Source: an uncultured Saprospiraceae bacterium | Lineage (GTDB): Bacteria; Bacteroidota; Bacteroidia; Chitinophagales; Saprospiraceae | DNA length: 39,697 nucleotides | Direction: 5' to 3' | NCBI GenBank assembly: GCA_937941095.1 | Contig: CALDYJ010000142.1 | Coordinates: forward strand, 1-39,697 | Shown: positions 1 through 8,682 of the stretch, piece by piece | Position numbering within the stretch: the first letter of the stretch is position 1 | Layout: every line of letters begins with the position of its first letter | Made by a program: the position numbers and the translations under genes | The notes under the pieces: generated by a model | The model's input: the letters and a program-made list of their open reading frames with translations, nothing else | What the model was told of the DNA's origin: nothing | Database searches by the model: none

Positions 1-479
1 TTATTTTTAATTTCAATCCGGATAGCGATCTATCCAATTGGTATATAGTAGATGATGTGGTGATGGGAGGAAGATCCGAGGGTAAATTTGAATTGAACGA
101 AGCAGGTCATGGTCTATTTTATGGAGACGTATCTTTAGAAAATTATGGTGGTTTTTCTTCAGTGCAATACAGATTTGATGAGAAGAGCGTAAGTGATTAT
201 ACGATGATAAAACTTCGCATCAAAGGAGATGGTAAAAGTTATCAATTCAGGACAAAAACTAAAAGGTTTGATCCTCATTCGTACATCTTAGAATTTAATA
301 CCAAAAAAGATTGGGAGACGATAGTTATTCCTTTGTCAGAAATGTATCCCTCTTTTAGAGGAAGGAAATTAGACATGCCTAATTATCCTGCTGAGAACCT
401 CGAACAAATTTCCATTTTAATCGCAAATAAAAAAGCAGAATCTTTTCAATTGGAAATTGATTGGATAAAATTTGATTAA
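1..479 (+). CDS. CIA30-family protein, 5' partial
   Basis: The reading frame is open from base 3, so the gene begins outside the window. Codons before the first GTG (57) encode a stretch that reads SNWYIVDDVVMGGRSEG, which matches the signature of the CIA30 family (complex I intermediate-associated protein 30, a galactose-binding-like beta-sandwich). The rest alternates short beta strands (LRIKGDGKSYQFR, WETIVIPLSEMYP) and ends LEIDWIKFD, also typical of the family. In eukaryotes CIA30 assists complex I assembly. Bacterial homologs are often stand-alone proteins of unknown ligand, so a role in respiration cannot be assumed. A signal peptide cannot be judged because the N-terminus is missing. 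The next gene starts 34 bases downstream on the same strand. Confidence 0.8.
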   Translation, partial: IFNFNPDSDLSNWYIVDDVVMGGRSEGKFELNEAGHGLFYGDVSLENYGGFSSVQYRFDEKSVSDYTMIKLRIKGDGKSYQFRTKTKRFDPHSYILEFNTKKDWETIVIPLSEMYPSFRGRKLDMPNYPAENLEQISILIANKKAESFQLEIDWIKFD

Positions 480-513
480 ATTAGATAAGCTAATTTTTTC
501 AAAAAATCATTAT

Positions 514-999
514 ATGAATTTTATAAAACTATGCTTCCTCATTGGTTTGTTTCTAACTACTACTATTGTCTTTACCCAAACTGATGATTTAAATGAAGAA
601 GTATTTAAGGTGGCTGAAATAATGCCTATGTTTCCAGGTTGTCCAAGTGAACTGAATACAGTTCAACTTAAGGAGTGTGCAAGAAGTCGAATGCTATCAT
701 TTATATATCAAAATGTTCAATATCCCCAAAAAGCAATAGACCTTGGCGTTCAAGGCACTGTCGTAATCAGATTTATTGTCGATACCGATGGGAGTATTTT
801 AAATCCGGAGATTGTTAGAACTGTTGGCGCAGGAACAGGAGAAGAAGCATTACGGGTTATTAAATTATTTCCAAAATGGAATCCAGGTAGAAATGAAGGA
901 GAACCCGTAAAAGTACAGTTTAACGTTCCGATTAAATTTAAACTCGATAAAAAAACTATTAAAGCATTAAAGAAAAAAAAGAGAAAAAGTAAAACCTAA
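514..999 (+). CDS. Secreted TonB C-terminal domain protein
   Basis: The protein has 161 residues from the ATG at 514. I prefer this start because it directly opens a signal peptide (MNFIKLCFLIGLFLTTTIVF, cleaved near TQ); an in-frame TTG at 472 would bury it. The mature part carries a TonB C-terminal fold: MPMFPGCPSE, then YPQKAIDLGVQGTVVIRF, then a DTDGSILNPEIVRT segment and FPKWNPGRNEGEPV. This is the usual Bacteroidota 'energy transducer TonB' domain, but there is no N-terminal membrane anchor with a proline-rich spacer. It is therefore unlikely to energise a TonB-dependent receptor in the classical way. The C-terminus is a run of lysines and arginines. Its stop overlaps the convergent PrsW gene by four bases. 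Confidence 0.82.
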   Translation: MNFIKLCFLIGLFLTTTIVFTQTDDLNEEVFKVAEIMPMFPGCPSELNTVQLKECARSRMLSFIYQNVQYPQKAIDLGVQGTVVIRFIVDTDGSILNPEIVRTVGAGTGEEALRVIKLFPKWNPGRNEGEPVKVQFNVPIKFKLDKKTIKALKKKKRKSKT

Positions 1000-1763
1000 G
1001 AATCCTTCATTTTCTTAATAACATCATCCGTAAAATCCTCATTGTCTACCTTGGGAATCTTTGCAAGCCTATCCGTATTTTTATCCACAGCTAAAGGAGC
1101 AGCTTCCTTTAAAACTCTTTTCATAATAATCCAACATCCTATGGCAATTCCGTAAATGAGTACCGCAGATCCTGCCATCAAAGGTTCGCTCATGGTCTGT
1201 AAAATTAAAAAGTCATAAAGACCATGAATGAGCACCGCTAAGCCAAAGCCAATTGATATCAATTTTATACTATTCGCTTTATCAAATTTGGCTTTTGCAA
1301 AATAATATCCTGCCACCATCCCAAAAACAGCATGCGCTGGTACAGCGGTAAAAGCTCTGATTAAGGCTGTGCTCAATCCAAATTCCCAGACATAAATCAT
1401 GTTTTCGACTAAGGCAAAGCCCATCCCAATAAATAGAGCATAAACAAAGCCATCAAAAGCTTCATCAAAAAATGGCCGGTGGTAAACTAAAGTAAAAAAG
1501 ACGATGGTCTTTAAGGCTTCTTCTACGAATGAAATACCAAAAAAAGAAAGCAAAAAGGTCTGATATTCTATGTTTAGATCAATAGGAAAAAAATCGGTGA
1601 TGCTGTTTTCTAAAAAGTAGGCAATCGGTACAATCAACATCCCGCCAAGAAATGGTAAAATTAAATGCTTAACTTCTTCTCTTTGGTATTTATCAAAATG
1701 GTAAATAAGATAAGCTACTAGTAAAGGAGGAATAGAAGCAGAAAGAATTAATAGGATTATCAT
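996..1763 (-). CDS. PrsW-family intramembrane protease
   Basis: This is a 255-residue multi-pass membrane protein with about seven or eight hydrophobic segments. It shows the PrsW motifs in order: EEALK (residues 81-85), FDGFVYA (103-109), ALVEN (117-121), the PAHAVFG stretch (142-148) and HGLYD (180-184). In Bacillus, PrsW performs site-1 cleavage of an anti-sigma factor. Members elsewhere are called glutamic or metallo-type intramembrane proteases, and most have no known substrate. The C-terminal 40 residues are soluble and charged. No anti-sigma factor lies nearby, so the substrate cannot be inferred. The gene is convergent with the TonB-domain gene and may be read after the upstream hydrolase gene, 45 bases away. 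Confidence 0.88.
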   Translation of the reverse strand: MIILLILSASIPPLLVAYLIYHFDKYQREEVKHLILPFLGGMLIVPIAYFLENSITDFFPIDLNIEYQTFLLSFFGISFVEEALKTIVFFTLVYHRPFFDEAFDGFVYALFIGMGFALVENMIYVWEFGLSTALIRAFTAVPAHAVFGMVAGYYFAKAKFDKANSIKLISIGFGLAVLIHGLYDFLILQTMSEPLMAGSAVLIYGIAIGCWIIMKRVLKEAAPLAVDKNTDRLAKIPKVDNEDFTDDVIKKMKDS

Positions 1764-1808
1764 CTAATAGTCTTGTCTCTTATTACTAAGGCCCCTAAGT
1801 ACATTATG

Positions 1809-2582
1809 TTAAAACACATCGCACAATTTTATGAATTCTTTTAAAGCAGCACTCGTTAGATCAGGATCTTCAATCATGCCTTGGTGCCCCAAGTTTTCAA
1901 AAAAGTGAAGCATGCCGATGTTTGGTAAGACGGATTGTTTGTGGCAAACATCAAAAGTGGTAATTCTATCTTTTTTTCCCAGTAGACTCAGTACAGGTAT
2001 TTTAAGTGACTCTAAAGTTTTACTATGATCTTCTCGATTAAGCATAGCTTCCATTCCTTCAATGACCGCTTCATTTTTATAAGCATATGCCTTTTCCTTC
2101 ATGCTGACAATCTCTTTAGGATAGTTTAACTCATTTTCTTCTGAAAATAATTTTGGGATTAAAGCATCAACAAAACCTTTACTTCCATTTTTTTTAATAA
2201 ATGCAATGGCCTTTTTTCTGTCTTCTTTTTTTTCTGAATGATCTGCAAATGGATGGGAATGAAACAAGCAAATTCCTTTTAAAAGATTCTCGTATTTTTT
2301 AGCAAAAGAACAGGTTACATAGCCACCCATAGAATGACCAATGAGGATTATTTTTTTAAGTTTCAATGATTTGATCAGTTCATGAACGAGATCAACTATT
2401 TTCTCTATGCTTAAATTCTCTTGAAAATTAGATGTTCCAAATCCTGGCATGTCCAAATTTAAGATGGTATGCCCTTTGAAATAATGCAAGTAATTATCCC
2501 AAACACTTCTGTCTTCGCAGAATCCATGAATAAATACTAATGGTGTTTTTTGACCTTTTATGATGTCGTGTGCTAAGTGCAT
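1809..2582 (-). CDS. Alpha/beta-fold hydrolase
   Basis: This is a 257-residue soluble protein of the alpha/beta hydrolase superfamily. The oxyanion-hole segment is HGFCED (19-24) and the nucleophile elbow is GHSMGG with Ser84. The likely acid is Asp205 (GKKDRITTFD) and the likely base is His233 (LGHQGMIEDP), so the triad looks complete. No signal peptide is visible, which suggests a cytoplasmic esterase or lipase-like enzyme. The substrate cannot be told from sequence. It lies between the PrsW gene and the QTMAN-like gene on the same strand, with gaps of about 45 bases, and could share their transcript. Confidence 0.87.
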   Translation of the reverse strand: MHLAHDIIKGQKTPLVFIHGFCEDRSVWDNYLHYFKGHTILNLDMPGFGTSNFQENLSIEKIVDLVHELIKSLKLKKIILIGHSMGGYVTCSFAKKYENLLKGICLFHSHPFADHSEKKEDRKKAIAFIKKNGSKGFVDALIPKLFSEENELNYPKEIVSMKEKAYAYKNEAVIEGMEAMLNREDHSKTLESLKIPVLSLLGKKDRITTFDVCHKQSVLPNIGMLHFFENLGHQGMIEDPDLTSAALKEFIKLCDVF

Positions 2583-2624
2583 AAGGTGAAGGTAGCTTTT
2601 AAAATTAAAAATGTAAAAGCATGC

Positions 2625-3731
2625 TTAGACTTTAGTTTGATAATCTGCATAAGTCTTTTCAAAGGCTTCATCGTAAGCTGTAATGATCATAGGCCAATCG
2701 TACTTTTTAAAATACTTTTCTAAATCATGCTCCTTAGCGCGCAGTTCCCAATTTTTCAAAAGTTGCTCCAAGGCTTCTAGTAAGCTTGTGTCATAGATGT
2801 AATTAGTATGAAGAGTGTCAGGGATCAATTCGGGATAAGTCAATCGTCTTGGCAAGAGTGGGTAGGCTCCGGCAGAGATGGCTTCAACGATGCTACCACC
2901 AAAAAAATCCTGATGGCTACTGACAGGTAAAATGTCTGCTTGTTTTACTAATGATTGATAACTAGCCCGATCAGCAGCATAACCAAAATGGATGATCTCG
3001 TCTGCTAATGTTTGTTTAGCCTTTTCAAAAATAGCCGGCGATTTTTTAAAAGCTTCTCCAAGTATAATCAGTTTAAATTTATAGCCTTTACCTTTTAATT
3101 GAATCAAGGCTTGAAAAAATTCATCGGGATTTTTATCATACTCCCAACGATGATTCCAAAGTATGGTAGGAATTCCATTGCTTTCCCTTTTGCCTTCGGC
3201 CAATGTATGTAGGTCCATGCCTAAATAAAGAACTTTGGATTTATCAGTGATGGCCTGAATAGTCTCCAAGTTTTTTTGATCAGGCATTTTTCTTAATAAA
3301 TTTTCCAAAGCTTTAAAAAAAGAATTCTGATGGTATTGACTGTTAAAGAATATTGCATCCGCTGCTAGAGCGGAAGTATAATTGGTAAAGCCGTAATGAT
3401 TGTCTCTGTCTTTCTTTAAGTCTTCATCATCTGGTGACCAGGGATAGGTTAATTGGTTTTCATGAAAATAGATAGCACAAGGGAGATCTGTTTTGCTAAG
3501 AGCCTTAAATAAGGCTAAATCCATCATGTCCGTTGCTAAAATGAGATCTGGATAGAAAGTTAATTTCTTGAATTCTTTTGCAAAACCAATGGCGGCATTA
3601 TGCATTCTCCACTTCCAATGCTTAGCTGGCATTGTTAGGAATTTAATTTCATGTGCACTAAACTTTTGTAGACCTTCGGCCCAAAGCTTATGCGATCCAC
3701 CAAAGAATGCTTCTAGTAAAAGTATTTTCAT
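2625..3731 (-). CDS. tRNA-queuosine mannosyltransferase-like GT (GTDC1/DUF3524)
   Basis: The 368-residue protein matches the GTDC1/QTMAN family of GT-B glycosyltransferases. Family hallmarks seen are LLLEAFFGGSHKLW at the N-terminus (DUF3524 region), MPAKHWKWRMH (about 34-44), FHENQLTYPW, LWNHRWEYDKNP opening the second domain, and SSHQDFFGGSIVEAISAG near the donor site. The animal enzyme adds mannose to queuosine at position 34 of tRNA-Asp. Family membership is clear from these blocks; that this bacterial protein acts on tRNA queuosine is inference, and no queuosine biosynthesis gene is in view. The protein looks soluble. It is transcribed divergently from the permease gene with only 27 bases between the two starts. 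Confidence 0.85.
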   Translation of the reverse strand: MKILLLEAFFGGSHKLWAEGLQKFSAHEIKFLTMPAKHWKWRMHNAAIGFAKEFKKLTFYPDLILATDMMDLALFKALSKTDLPCAIYFHENQLTYPWSPDDEDLKKDRDNHYGFTNYTSALAADAIFFNSQYHQNSFFKALENLLRKMPDQKNLETIQAITDKSKVLYLGMDLHTLAEGKRESNGIPTILWNHRWEYDKNPDEFFQALIQLKGKGYKFKLIILGEAFKKSPAIFEKAKQTLADEIIHFGYAADRASYQSLVKQADILPVSSHQDFFGGSIVEAISAGAYPLLPRRLTYPELIPDTLHTNYIYDTSLLEALEQLLKNWELRAKEHDLEKYFKKYDWPMIITAYDEAFEKTYADYQTKV

Positions 3732-3750
3732 TTTTTTGATCTCCGTTCGC

Positions 3751-3758
3751 TACTTTTG
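3751..3758 (+). promoter_or_regulatory. Bacteroidota-type -7 box TACTTTTG
   Basis: TACTTTTG matches the TAnnTTTG consensus for the primary sigma factor of Bacteroidota and abuts the ATG at 3759. No TTG is seen at the usual 19-21 base spacing. Transcription from this box would start at or just inside the annotated start codon, so the match may be fortuitous or the transcript leaderless. Confidence 0.35.
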
Positions 3759-4943
3759 ATGAAAATTAATAAAATAGAACAAAGTACTCCAAATAAATTA
3801 ATCTATAAACGCTTCCTTAAAAACAAAGGGGCTGTTTTCGGGGTGTTAATCATCGCATTAGCCATCTTTTTTGCCCTATTTGCTTATGTAATTGCACCTG
3901 ATAACACACCTAATGCTAATAATCAAGTGACTGATATTCAGCTGGAAAACCCAGGGTTTACACAGTTATTTTTGCTCCAAAGAAAAAACATTTTTTTGGA
4001 GGAACGTTCGGTTTTAAAAAAAATGTGGTCGGGCGAAACAGAGCGGCATAAATGGATACCTATAGATTCTTATGAATTTGTCAAAGACTCAATGTCTTAT
4101 AAATTAAACTACAGCTATAAAGGTTCGAAGAGCTTCATGGAGCTTAAAGATGTGCTTTACCCTTTAAGTCAGTCTTCTCCTAATGGAATTCAAACTAGTC
4201 TAGATGGGAGAATTATTGAGGAGGATGCTATGGTGCTTCAAAACTTAATCGAAAAACAACACCTCAAAAAAAGAACATTTCTTTTAGGTACAGATAAATA
4301 TGGGCGAGACGTATTCAGTAGATTATTGATCGGTGTTAGAATCAGTTTATTAGTTGGCTTAATTGCAGTCATTATTTCTTTAATCATTGGAATCTTTTTG
4401 GGATCAATGGCAGGATACTTTGGAGGGCGAACAGATGATTTAATTATGTTCTTGATTAATACCGTTTGGTCCATACCTACCTTGTTATTAGTCTTTGCTA
4501 TCGTCCTAGCCTTTGGTAAAAACATTAGCAACATTTTTATTGCGGTTGGTTTGACGATGTGGGTAGACGTAGCCAGAATTGTGAGAGGTCAAATCATGGG
4601 TTTAAAAAAAGTTGAGTTTGTAGAAGCAGCAAGAATTGCAGGATTGCCAAACTTTCAAATCATTAGAAAACACCTCTTGCCCAACATCATAGGTCCGCTA
4701 ACGGTGGTCGCAGCTGCTAATTTTGCTACGGCTATTCTTTTAGAAGCTGGACTTTCGTATTTAGGTTTTGGTATTCAAGCACCAACACCTAGTTGGGGTA
4801 CGATGCTTAATGAAAATTATGGATTTGCAATAAGCGGAAAACCAATCATTGCTTTGGTACCAGCCTTAGCGATTTTGTTCCTGGTCCTTGCTTTTAATTT
4901 GTTAGGGAATGGGCTTAGAGATGCCATTGATGTAAAGTCTTAA
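3759..4943 (+). CDS. ABC transporter permease, OppC/DppC type
   Basis: This 394-residue inner-membrane permease belongs to the peptide/nickel (Opp/Dpp) class of ABC importers. A cytoplasmic N-terminus leads into TM1 (about residues 27-50), then a long extracytoplasmic insertion of about 125 residues. The conserved core opens with LLGTDKYGRDVFSRLLIGVR and has five further membrane segments. The EAA loop that contacts the ATPase is visible as EFVEAARIAGLPNFQIIRKH. The insertion before the core is a common elaboration in Bacteroidota OppC proteins. No ATPase, partner permease or binding protein lies next to it, so the transporter's other parts must be encoded elsewhere. I chose the ATG at 3759 over the TTG immediately before it. 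Confidence 0.9.
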   Translation: MKINKIEQSTPNKLIYKRFLKNKGAVFGVLIIALAIFFALFAYVIAPDNTPNANNQVTDIQLENPGFTQLFLLQRKNIFLEERSVLKKMWSGETERHKWIPIDSYEFVKDSMSYKLNYSYKGSKSFMELKDVLYPLSQSSPNGIQTSLDGRIIEEDAMVLQNLIEKQHLKKRTFLLGTDKYGRDVFSRLLIGVRISLLVGLIAVIISLIIGIFLGSMAGYFGGRTDDLIMFLINTVWSIPTLLLVFAIVLAFGKNISNIFIAVGLTMWVDVARIVRGQIMGLKKVEFVEAARIAGLPNFQIIRKHLLPNIIGPLTVVAAANFATAILLEAGLSYLGFGIQAPTPSWGTMLNENYGFAISGKPIIALVPALAILFLVLAFNLLGNGLRDAIDVKS

Positions 4944-4961
4944 GCGCTACTACAAGCAGCA

Positions 4962-5840
4962 TTATCCAAGCCTCTTTTTTAATGCAGGATAACATAAGAC
5001 TGCTAGAATAATCAGCGCACTACCAAGGTAGAACCCCATGTTTAACTGTTCGTTTTCATTCAAAATCAGCCAGGCTAGAATGATCCCATAAACTGGTTCC
5101 AAGTTTATCGTAAGATTTGCCGCAAAGGCAGAAATGTATTTTAAAGCTTTTAGGGACAAAATATAAGCAAGCGTTGTGCAAAGCAGGGCTAGAATCAATA
5201 AATAAACAAGATCATTGGCCGCAGGCAAAAACGCAGCTGTAGGATCATACTTATAATAAAATGGGAAAAGCAAGGTGATAAATAAACAAGCTGCTCCTAA
5301 TTCGATAAAGGTAATAGAATAAGAATCGGCTTTGTCCACAAGGCCCTTGTTAAAAATGGCAAACAGCGATGCCAAAAAAGCAGAGATCATGCCTACCCAA
5401 ATTCCTTTCAGCATACTCACCTCAATGTTATTAACGACCAAGATCATACCTGGAATGATCAATAAGCCTAAGATCATTTCGTAGGCTTTAAAAGGTTTTT
5501 TGAGTATCAAAGGTTCAAGAAAAGAGGTAAAAAATGAAGTGGTAGCCATGGCGACTAAACAGATGGATGCATTTGAATACTTAACAGCACCAAAAAAGGT
5601 GATCCAATGTATGGCCACCAATACGCCAATGCCCATAAATTTCAGAATCAATTTTTTAGGAATGGCGAGGAGCGTTTTCCCATATTGTATAAAAAACAAT
5701 AAGCTGATACAAGTGATCAATACCCTCCACCAAACCAATACCAAAGCGGACAAGGAAATTAGGTCTCCTAATATTGCTGTAAAACCAAAGAGTAATACTG
5801 CAATGTGTAGTTGTATGTAAGCGCCTTTGATTTTATTCAT
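4962..5840 (-). CDS. EamA-family (DMT) transporter
   Basis: This is a 292-residue protein with about ten hydrophobic helices arranged as two EamA repeats, the standard layout of drug/metabolite transporters. The N-terminal repeat begins YIQLHIAVLLFGFTAILGD, and the second carries the usual ANLTINLEPVYGIILAWLIL segment with the conserved Asn-Leu-Glu-Pro. Substrates of the family range from amino acids to nucleotide sugars and cannot be predicted here. The gene is convergent with the permease gene (18 bases apart) and divergent from glgA. Confidence 0.9.
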   Translation of the reverse strand: MNKIKGAYIQLHIAVLLFGFTAILGDLISLSALVLVWWRVLITCISLLFFIQYGKTLLAIPKKLILKFMGIGVLVAIHWITFFGAVKYSNASICLVAMATTSFFTSFLEPLILKKPFKAYEMILGLLIIPGMILVVNNIEVSMLKGIWVGMISAFLASLFAIFNKGLVDKADSYSITFIELGAACLFITLLFPFYYKYDPTAAFLPAANDLVYLLILALLCTTLAYILSLKALKYISAFAANLTINLEPVYGIILAWLILNENEQLNMGFYLGSALIILAVLCYPALKKRLG

Positions 5841-5856
5841 AAATAATATTGAAAGC

Positions 5857-5864
5857 CAAAATTA
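5857..5864 (-). promoter_or_regulatory. -7 box TAATTTTG for the EamA gene
   Basis: Read on the minus strand, TAATTTTG fits TAnnTTTG and lies 16 bases before the EamA start codon, which would give a leader of roughly ten bases. No clear TTG is present at the expected -33 distance. Confidence 0.4.
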
Positions 5865-5890
5865 AACTTAAATTATAGATAATTCCCATG

Positions 5891-5898
5891 TATCTTTG
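5891..5898 (+). promoter_or_regulatory. -7 box TATCTTTG for glgA-glgC
   Basis: TATCTTTG is an exact TAnnTTTG match three bases before the glgA ATG at 5902. A transcript from it would be leaderless or nearly so. It sits back to back with the minus-strand box at 5857-5864, so the 61-base gap would hold divergent promoters. Confidence 0.45.
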
Positions 5899-5901
5899 AG
5901 C

Positions 5902-7341
5902 ATGCTTTTGGATGTCCTACATGTTTCTACAGAATATTTTCCTGCCGCTAAAGCTGGTGGTTTAGCAGATGTGGTTGGAGCACTTCCAAAATACCTCAAC
6001 GATAGTAAGTTCAATTGCGCTGTTATCATTCCTAAACATGGAACAAAGTGGATCAAAACCCAAAAATGGGACTCCGTTTTTAAGGGGGCTGTACGCATTT
6101 TAGAAAATGAATACGAATTTTCAATAGAAAAATTTAAAGGTGATGCGCATCCCTTGTATGTAGTGGATATTCCTGGTTTGTTTGATAGAGAAAGTATTTA
6201 CATAAACAAGGATAAAGGCATAGGTTATGAGGATGAGCTTGAAAGAAACATTTGTTTTCAGCTAGCTATTTTAGAGTGGCTGATGTCATTAAAAAAAGCG
6301 CCAAAAGTTTTACATTGCCACGATCATCATACAGGCTTAATTCCTTTTTATTTAAAACATGGTCCGGCCTACAAAAAACTCGAAAACATTCCAACAGTGT
6401 TCACCATACACAATGGTGCTTATCATGGATCATTTGACTGGAAGAAGAGTCACATATTACCAACTTTTGACTTCAGCAAAAGAGGATTATTAGATTGGAA
6501 CAACACCATCAACCCATTGGCAACTGGCATAAAATGCTGCTGGAAATTAACCACAGTATCACCAGGTTACATGGAAGAACTAAAATACGAATCCAATGGC
6601 CTCGAAAGCCTTTTAGAAAATGAAGCGGATAAATCAATAGGTGTTTTAAATGGGATTGATACTGAAGTATGGGATCCTAAGACAGATCCTATGATCAAAA
6701 GTAAATTAAAAAAAAGCCTGGCCGATTTCAAAAAAGAAAACAAATTAGCACTCTCGAGTCATTACAAATTTGATCCTGATAAACCGATCATAACTTTTAT
6801 AGGGAGATTTGCCTATGAAAAAGGAGTGCAATTTTTACCGGATTTAATTTGTAGGTATTTGGCTGAAAAAAATGACCTTACCTTTTTAGTTTTAGGTACA
6901 GGAAATAAAGTATTGGAAACCTTATTGACTAAAACAAAAGAACTCTACCCCAATAATTTTGATTTAGTCTTGGCTTATGATGAAGCATTAGCACATCAAT
7001 TGTATGCAGGTTCTGATTTTTTAATCATGCCTTCTAAGGTAGAACCCTGCGGTTTGAACCAAATGTATGCCATGCGGTATGGTACGATTCCAATAGTCCA
7101 TGGTGTAGGAGGCTTGAAAGATACTGTGATCGATGTCTCAGCCAAAACCCAAAAAGGTTACGGATTTAGGTTTGATCAATTGAATGTATACAGTGCCTTC
7201 GTCGCTGTAAAAAGAGCAGTTGAATTATATCAGGAGAAAAAGAAATTTGCCGAAGCTCGAAAAAAAGTATCCGGCCTCGATTTTTCATGGAATCAGTCTG
7301 CTAAAACGTACAAGAAAATTTATAAAGAATTATTGACCTAA
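5902..7341 (+). CDS. glgA: Glycogen synthase (ADP-glucose, GT5)
   Basis: The enzyme transfers glucose from ADP-glucose to the growing alpha-1,4-glucan chain in the cytoplasm. The 479-residue product has both GT-B domains. The N-terminal one carries KAGGL (17-21), which binds the ADP-glucose phosphates, and VLHCHDHHTGLIPFYL. The C-terminal one carries GRFAYEKGVQ and the PSKVEPCGLNQMYAMRYGT donor-site motif. Its length agrees with bacterial GlgA. I chose ATG 5902; a TTG two codons earlier is the alternative, and an in-frame stop lies just upstream. glgC follows 12 bases later, so the two are surely co-transcribed. No branching enzyme or phosphorylase is in the window. Confidence 0.95.
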   Translation: MLLDVLHVSTEYFPAAKAGGLADVVGALPKYLNDSKFNCAVIIPKHGTKWIKTQKWDSVFKGAVRILENEYEFSIEKFKGDAHPLYVVDIPGLFDRESIYINKDKGIGYEDELERNICFQLAILEWLMSLKKAPKVLHCHDHHTGLIPFYLKHGPAYKKLENIPTVFTIHNGAYHGSFDWKKSHILPTFDFSKRGLLDWNNTINPLATGIKCCWKLTTVSPGYMEELKYESNGLESLLENEADKSIGVLNGIDTEVWDPKTDPMIKSKLKKSLADFKKENKLALSSHYKFDPDKPIITFIGRFAYEKGVQFLPDLICRYLAEKNDLTFLVLGTGNKVLETLLTKTKELYPNNFDLVLAYDEALAHQLYAGSDFLIMPSKVEPCGLNQMYAMRYGTIPIVHGVGGLKDTVIDVSAKTQKGYGFRFDQLNVYSAFVAVKRAVELYQEKKKFAEARKKVSGLDFSWNQSAKTYKKIYKELLT

Positions 7342-7353
7342 ACAAAAACACTT

Positions 7354-8646
7354 ATGTCTGTCAAAATGATTTGTATGATTCTCGGGGGTGGGGAAGGTTC
7401 TCGACTTTATCCTCTTACTGAAAAAAGATCTAAACCAGCAGTTCCTTTAGGTGGAAAATATAGACTCATAGATATTCCAATCTCTAACTGCATAAACTCA
7501 GGATTCAATAAGATTTTTGTCCTAACGCAATTCAATTCTGCCTCATTAAATCAACACATAAAAAACACCTATAACTTCGATATATTTTCTTCAGGCTTTG
7601 TGGATATTCTTGCAGCGGAACAAACAAGGACTAGTGACAGTTGGTTTCAAGGAACTGCTGATGCTGTCAAGCAATGCATGTGGCACTTAAGAAAATTAGA
7701 TTTTGATCTCATCTTAATTTTATCCGGCGACCAGCTTTATCAAATGAAGCTCGAAAAATTTGCAGAATACCATATCAATTCAAATGCGGATCTGACCATA
7801 GCAACCATACCTGTTGTAGCAAAAGATGCTACAGGTTTTGGAATTATGAAAGTAAATAAAGCTGGCTACATCGAAAATTTTGTTGAGAAACCAAAAACAA
7901 AAGAATTGAAAAATTGGAAGTCAGAAGTAGGTCCTGCTTTTAAAAAGAAAGGCAAGGATTATTTAGCTTCCATGGGGATCTACATCTTCAATAAAAGTGC
8001 TTTGTCAAAGCTCTTTGATAAAAACCCGGAATCAATTGATTTTGGAAAACAAATTATTCCGCATGCTATTCAATCAGGCTACAAGGTAGCTAGTTATCCT
8101 TATGATGGATATTGGGAAGACATTGGAACCATAAAATCTTATTTCAAAGCTAATTTGGAGTTAAACAACGATGTACCAGATTTTAATTTGTTTGATAGAG
8201 AAAGTCCAGTATATACCAATCCAAGGATGTTGGCTCCCTCCAAAATATTTGGAACAACCTTAAAAAAATCCATCCTCTCTGATGGCTGCATCGTACATGC
8301 TGACTTAATTGAAAACAGTTTAATTGGCATTCGTTCTAGAATCGGAAAAAAATCCATCCTAAAAAAAGTCATCGTGATAGGAAACGATTCTTATCAAACT
8401 TTGGAAGAACTCAGTAACAAGAAAAATCCTATTATGGGTATTGGAGCCGGATGCTACATCGAGAATGCAATCATAGACAAAGACGTTTACATTGATAGCA
8501 ATGTCAGCATAGTAGGTGGAATTAAATTAAAAGACGACGAAACCGATGAGTACGTTATTCGTCAAGGTATTGTGGTCGTTAAAAAAGGAGCAATCATCAA
8601 AAAGAACTCCAAAATAGGATTGCCTAAGCCTAAGAAAAAAAAGTAA
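7354..8646 (+). CDS. glgC: Glucose-1-phosphate adenylyltransferase
   Basis: The product makes ADP-glucose from glucose-1-phosphate and ATP, the committed step of bacterial glycogen synthesis. The 430-residue protein has the nucleotidyltransferase loop GGGEGSRLYPLT, the substrate segment KPAVPLGGKYRLIDIPISNC, and a C-terminal left-handed beta-helix seen as hexapeptide-like repeats (IENSLIGIRSRIG, IENAIIDKDVYI). The stretch IFVLTQFNSASLNQHI resembles cyanobacterial and plant enzymes much more than the enterobacterial form (RLIDF, VITQYQS). Allosteric behaviour may therefore follow the 3-phosphoglycerate/phosphate pattern, but that is inference. It ends in a lysine tail and is convergent with the TPR gene. 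Confidence 0.95.
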   Translation: MSVKMICMILGGGEGSRLYPLTEKRSKPAVPLGGKYRLIDIPISNCINSGFNKIFVLTQFNSASLNQHIKNTYNFDIFSSGFVDILAAEQTRTSDSWFQGTADAVKQCMWHLRKLDFDLILILSGDQLYQMKLEKFAEYHINSNADLTIATIPVVAKDATGFGIMKVNKAGYIENFVEKPKTKELKNWKSEVGPAFKKKGKDYLASMGIYIFNKSALSKLFDKNPESIDFGKQIIPHAIQSGYKVASYPYDGYWEDIGTIKSYFKANLELNNDVPDFNLFDRESPVYTNPRMLAPSKIFGTTLKKSILSDGCIVHADLIENSLIGIRSRIGKKSILKKVIVIGNDSYQTLEELSNKKNPIMGIGAGCYIENAIIDKDVYIDSNVSIVGGIKLKDDETDEYVIRQGIVVVKKGAIIKKNSKIGLPKPKKKK

Positions 8647-8682
8647 TTGAAAGCTGGACAAACAACAACCAACCAACGAACA

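Noticed and set aside
472..513. An upstream TTG start for the TonB-domain protein
   Set aside because: It would place 14 charged residues before an obvious signal peptide and overlap the previous gene.
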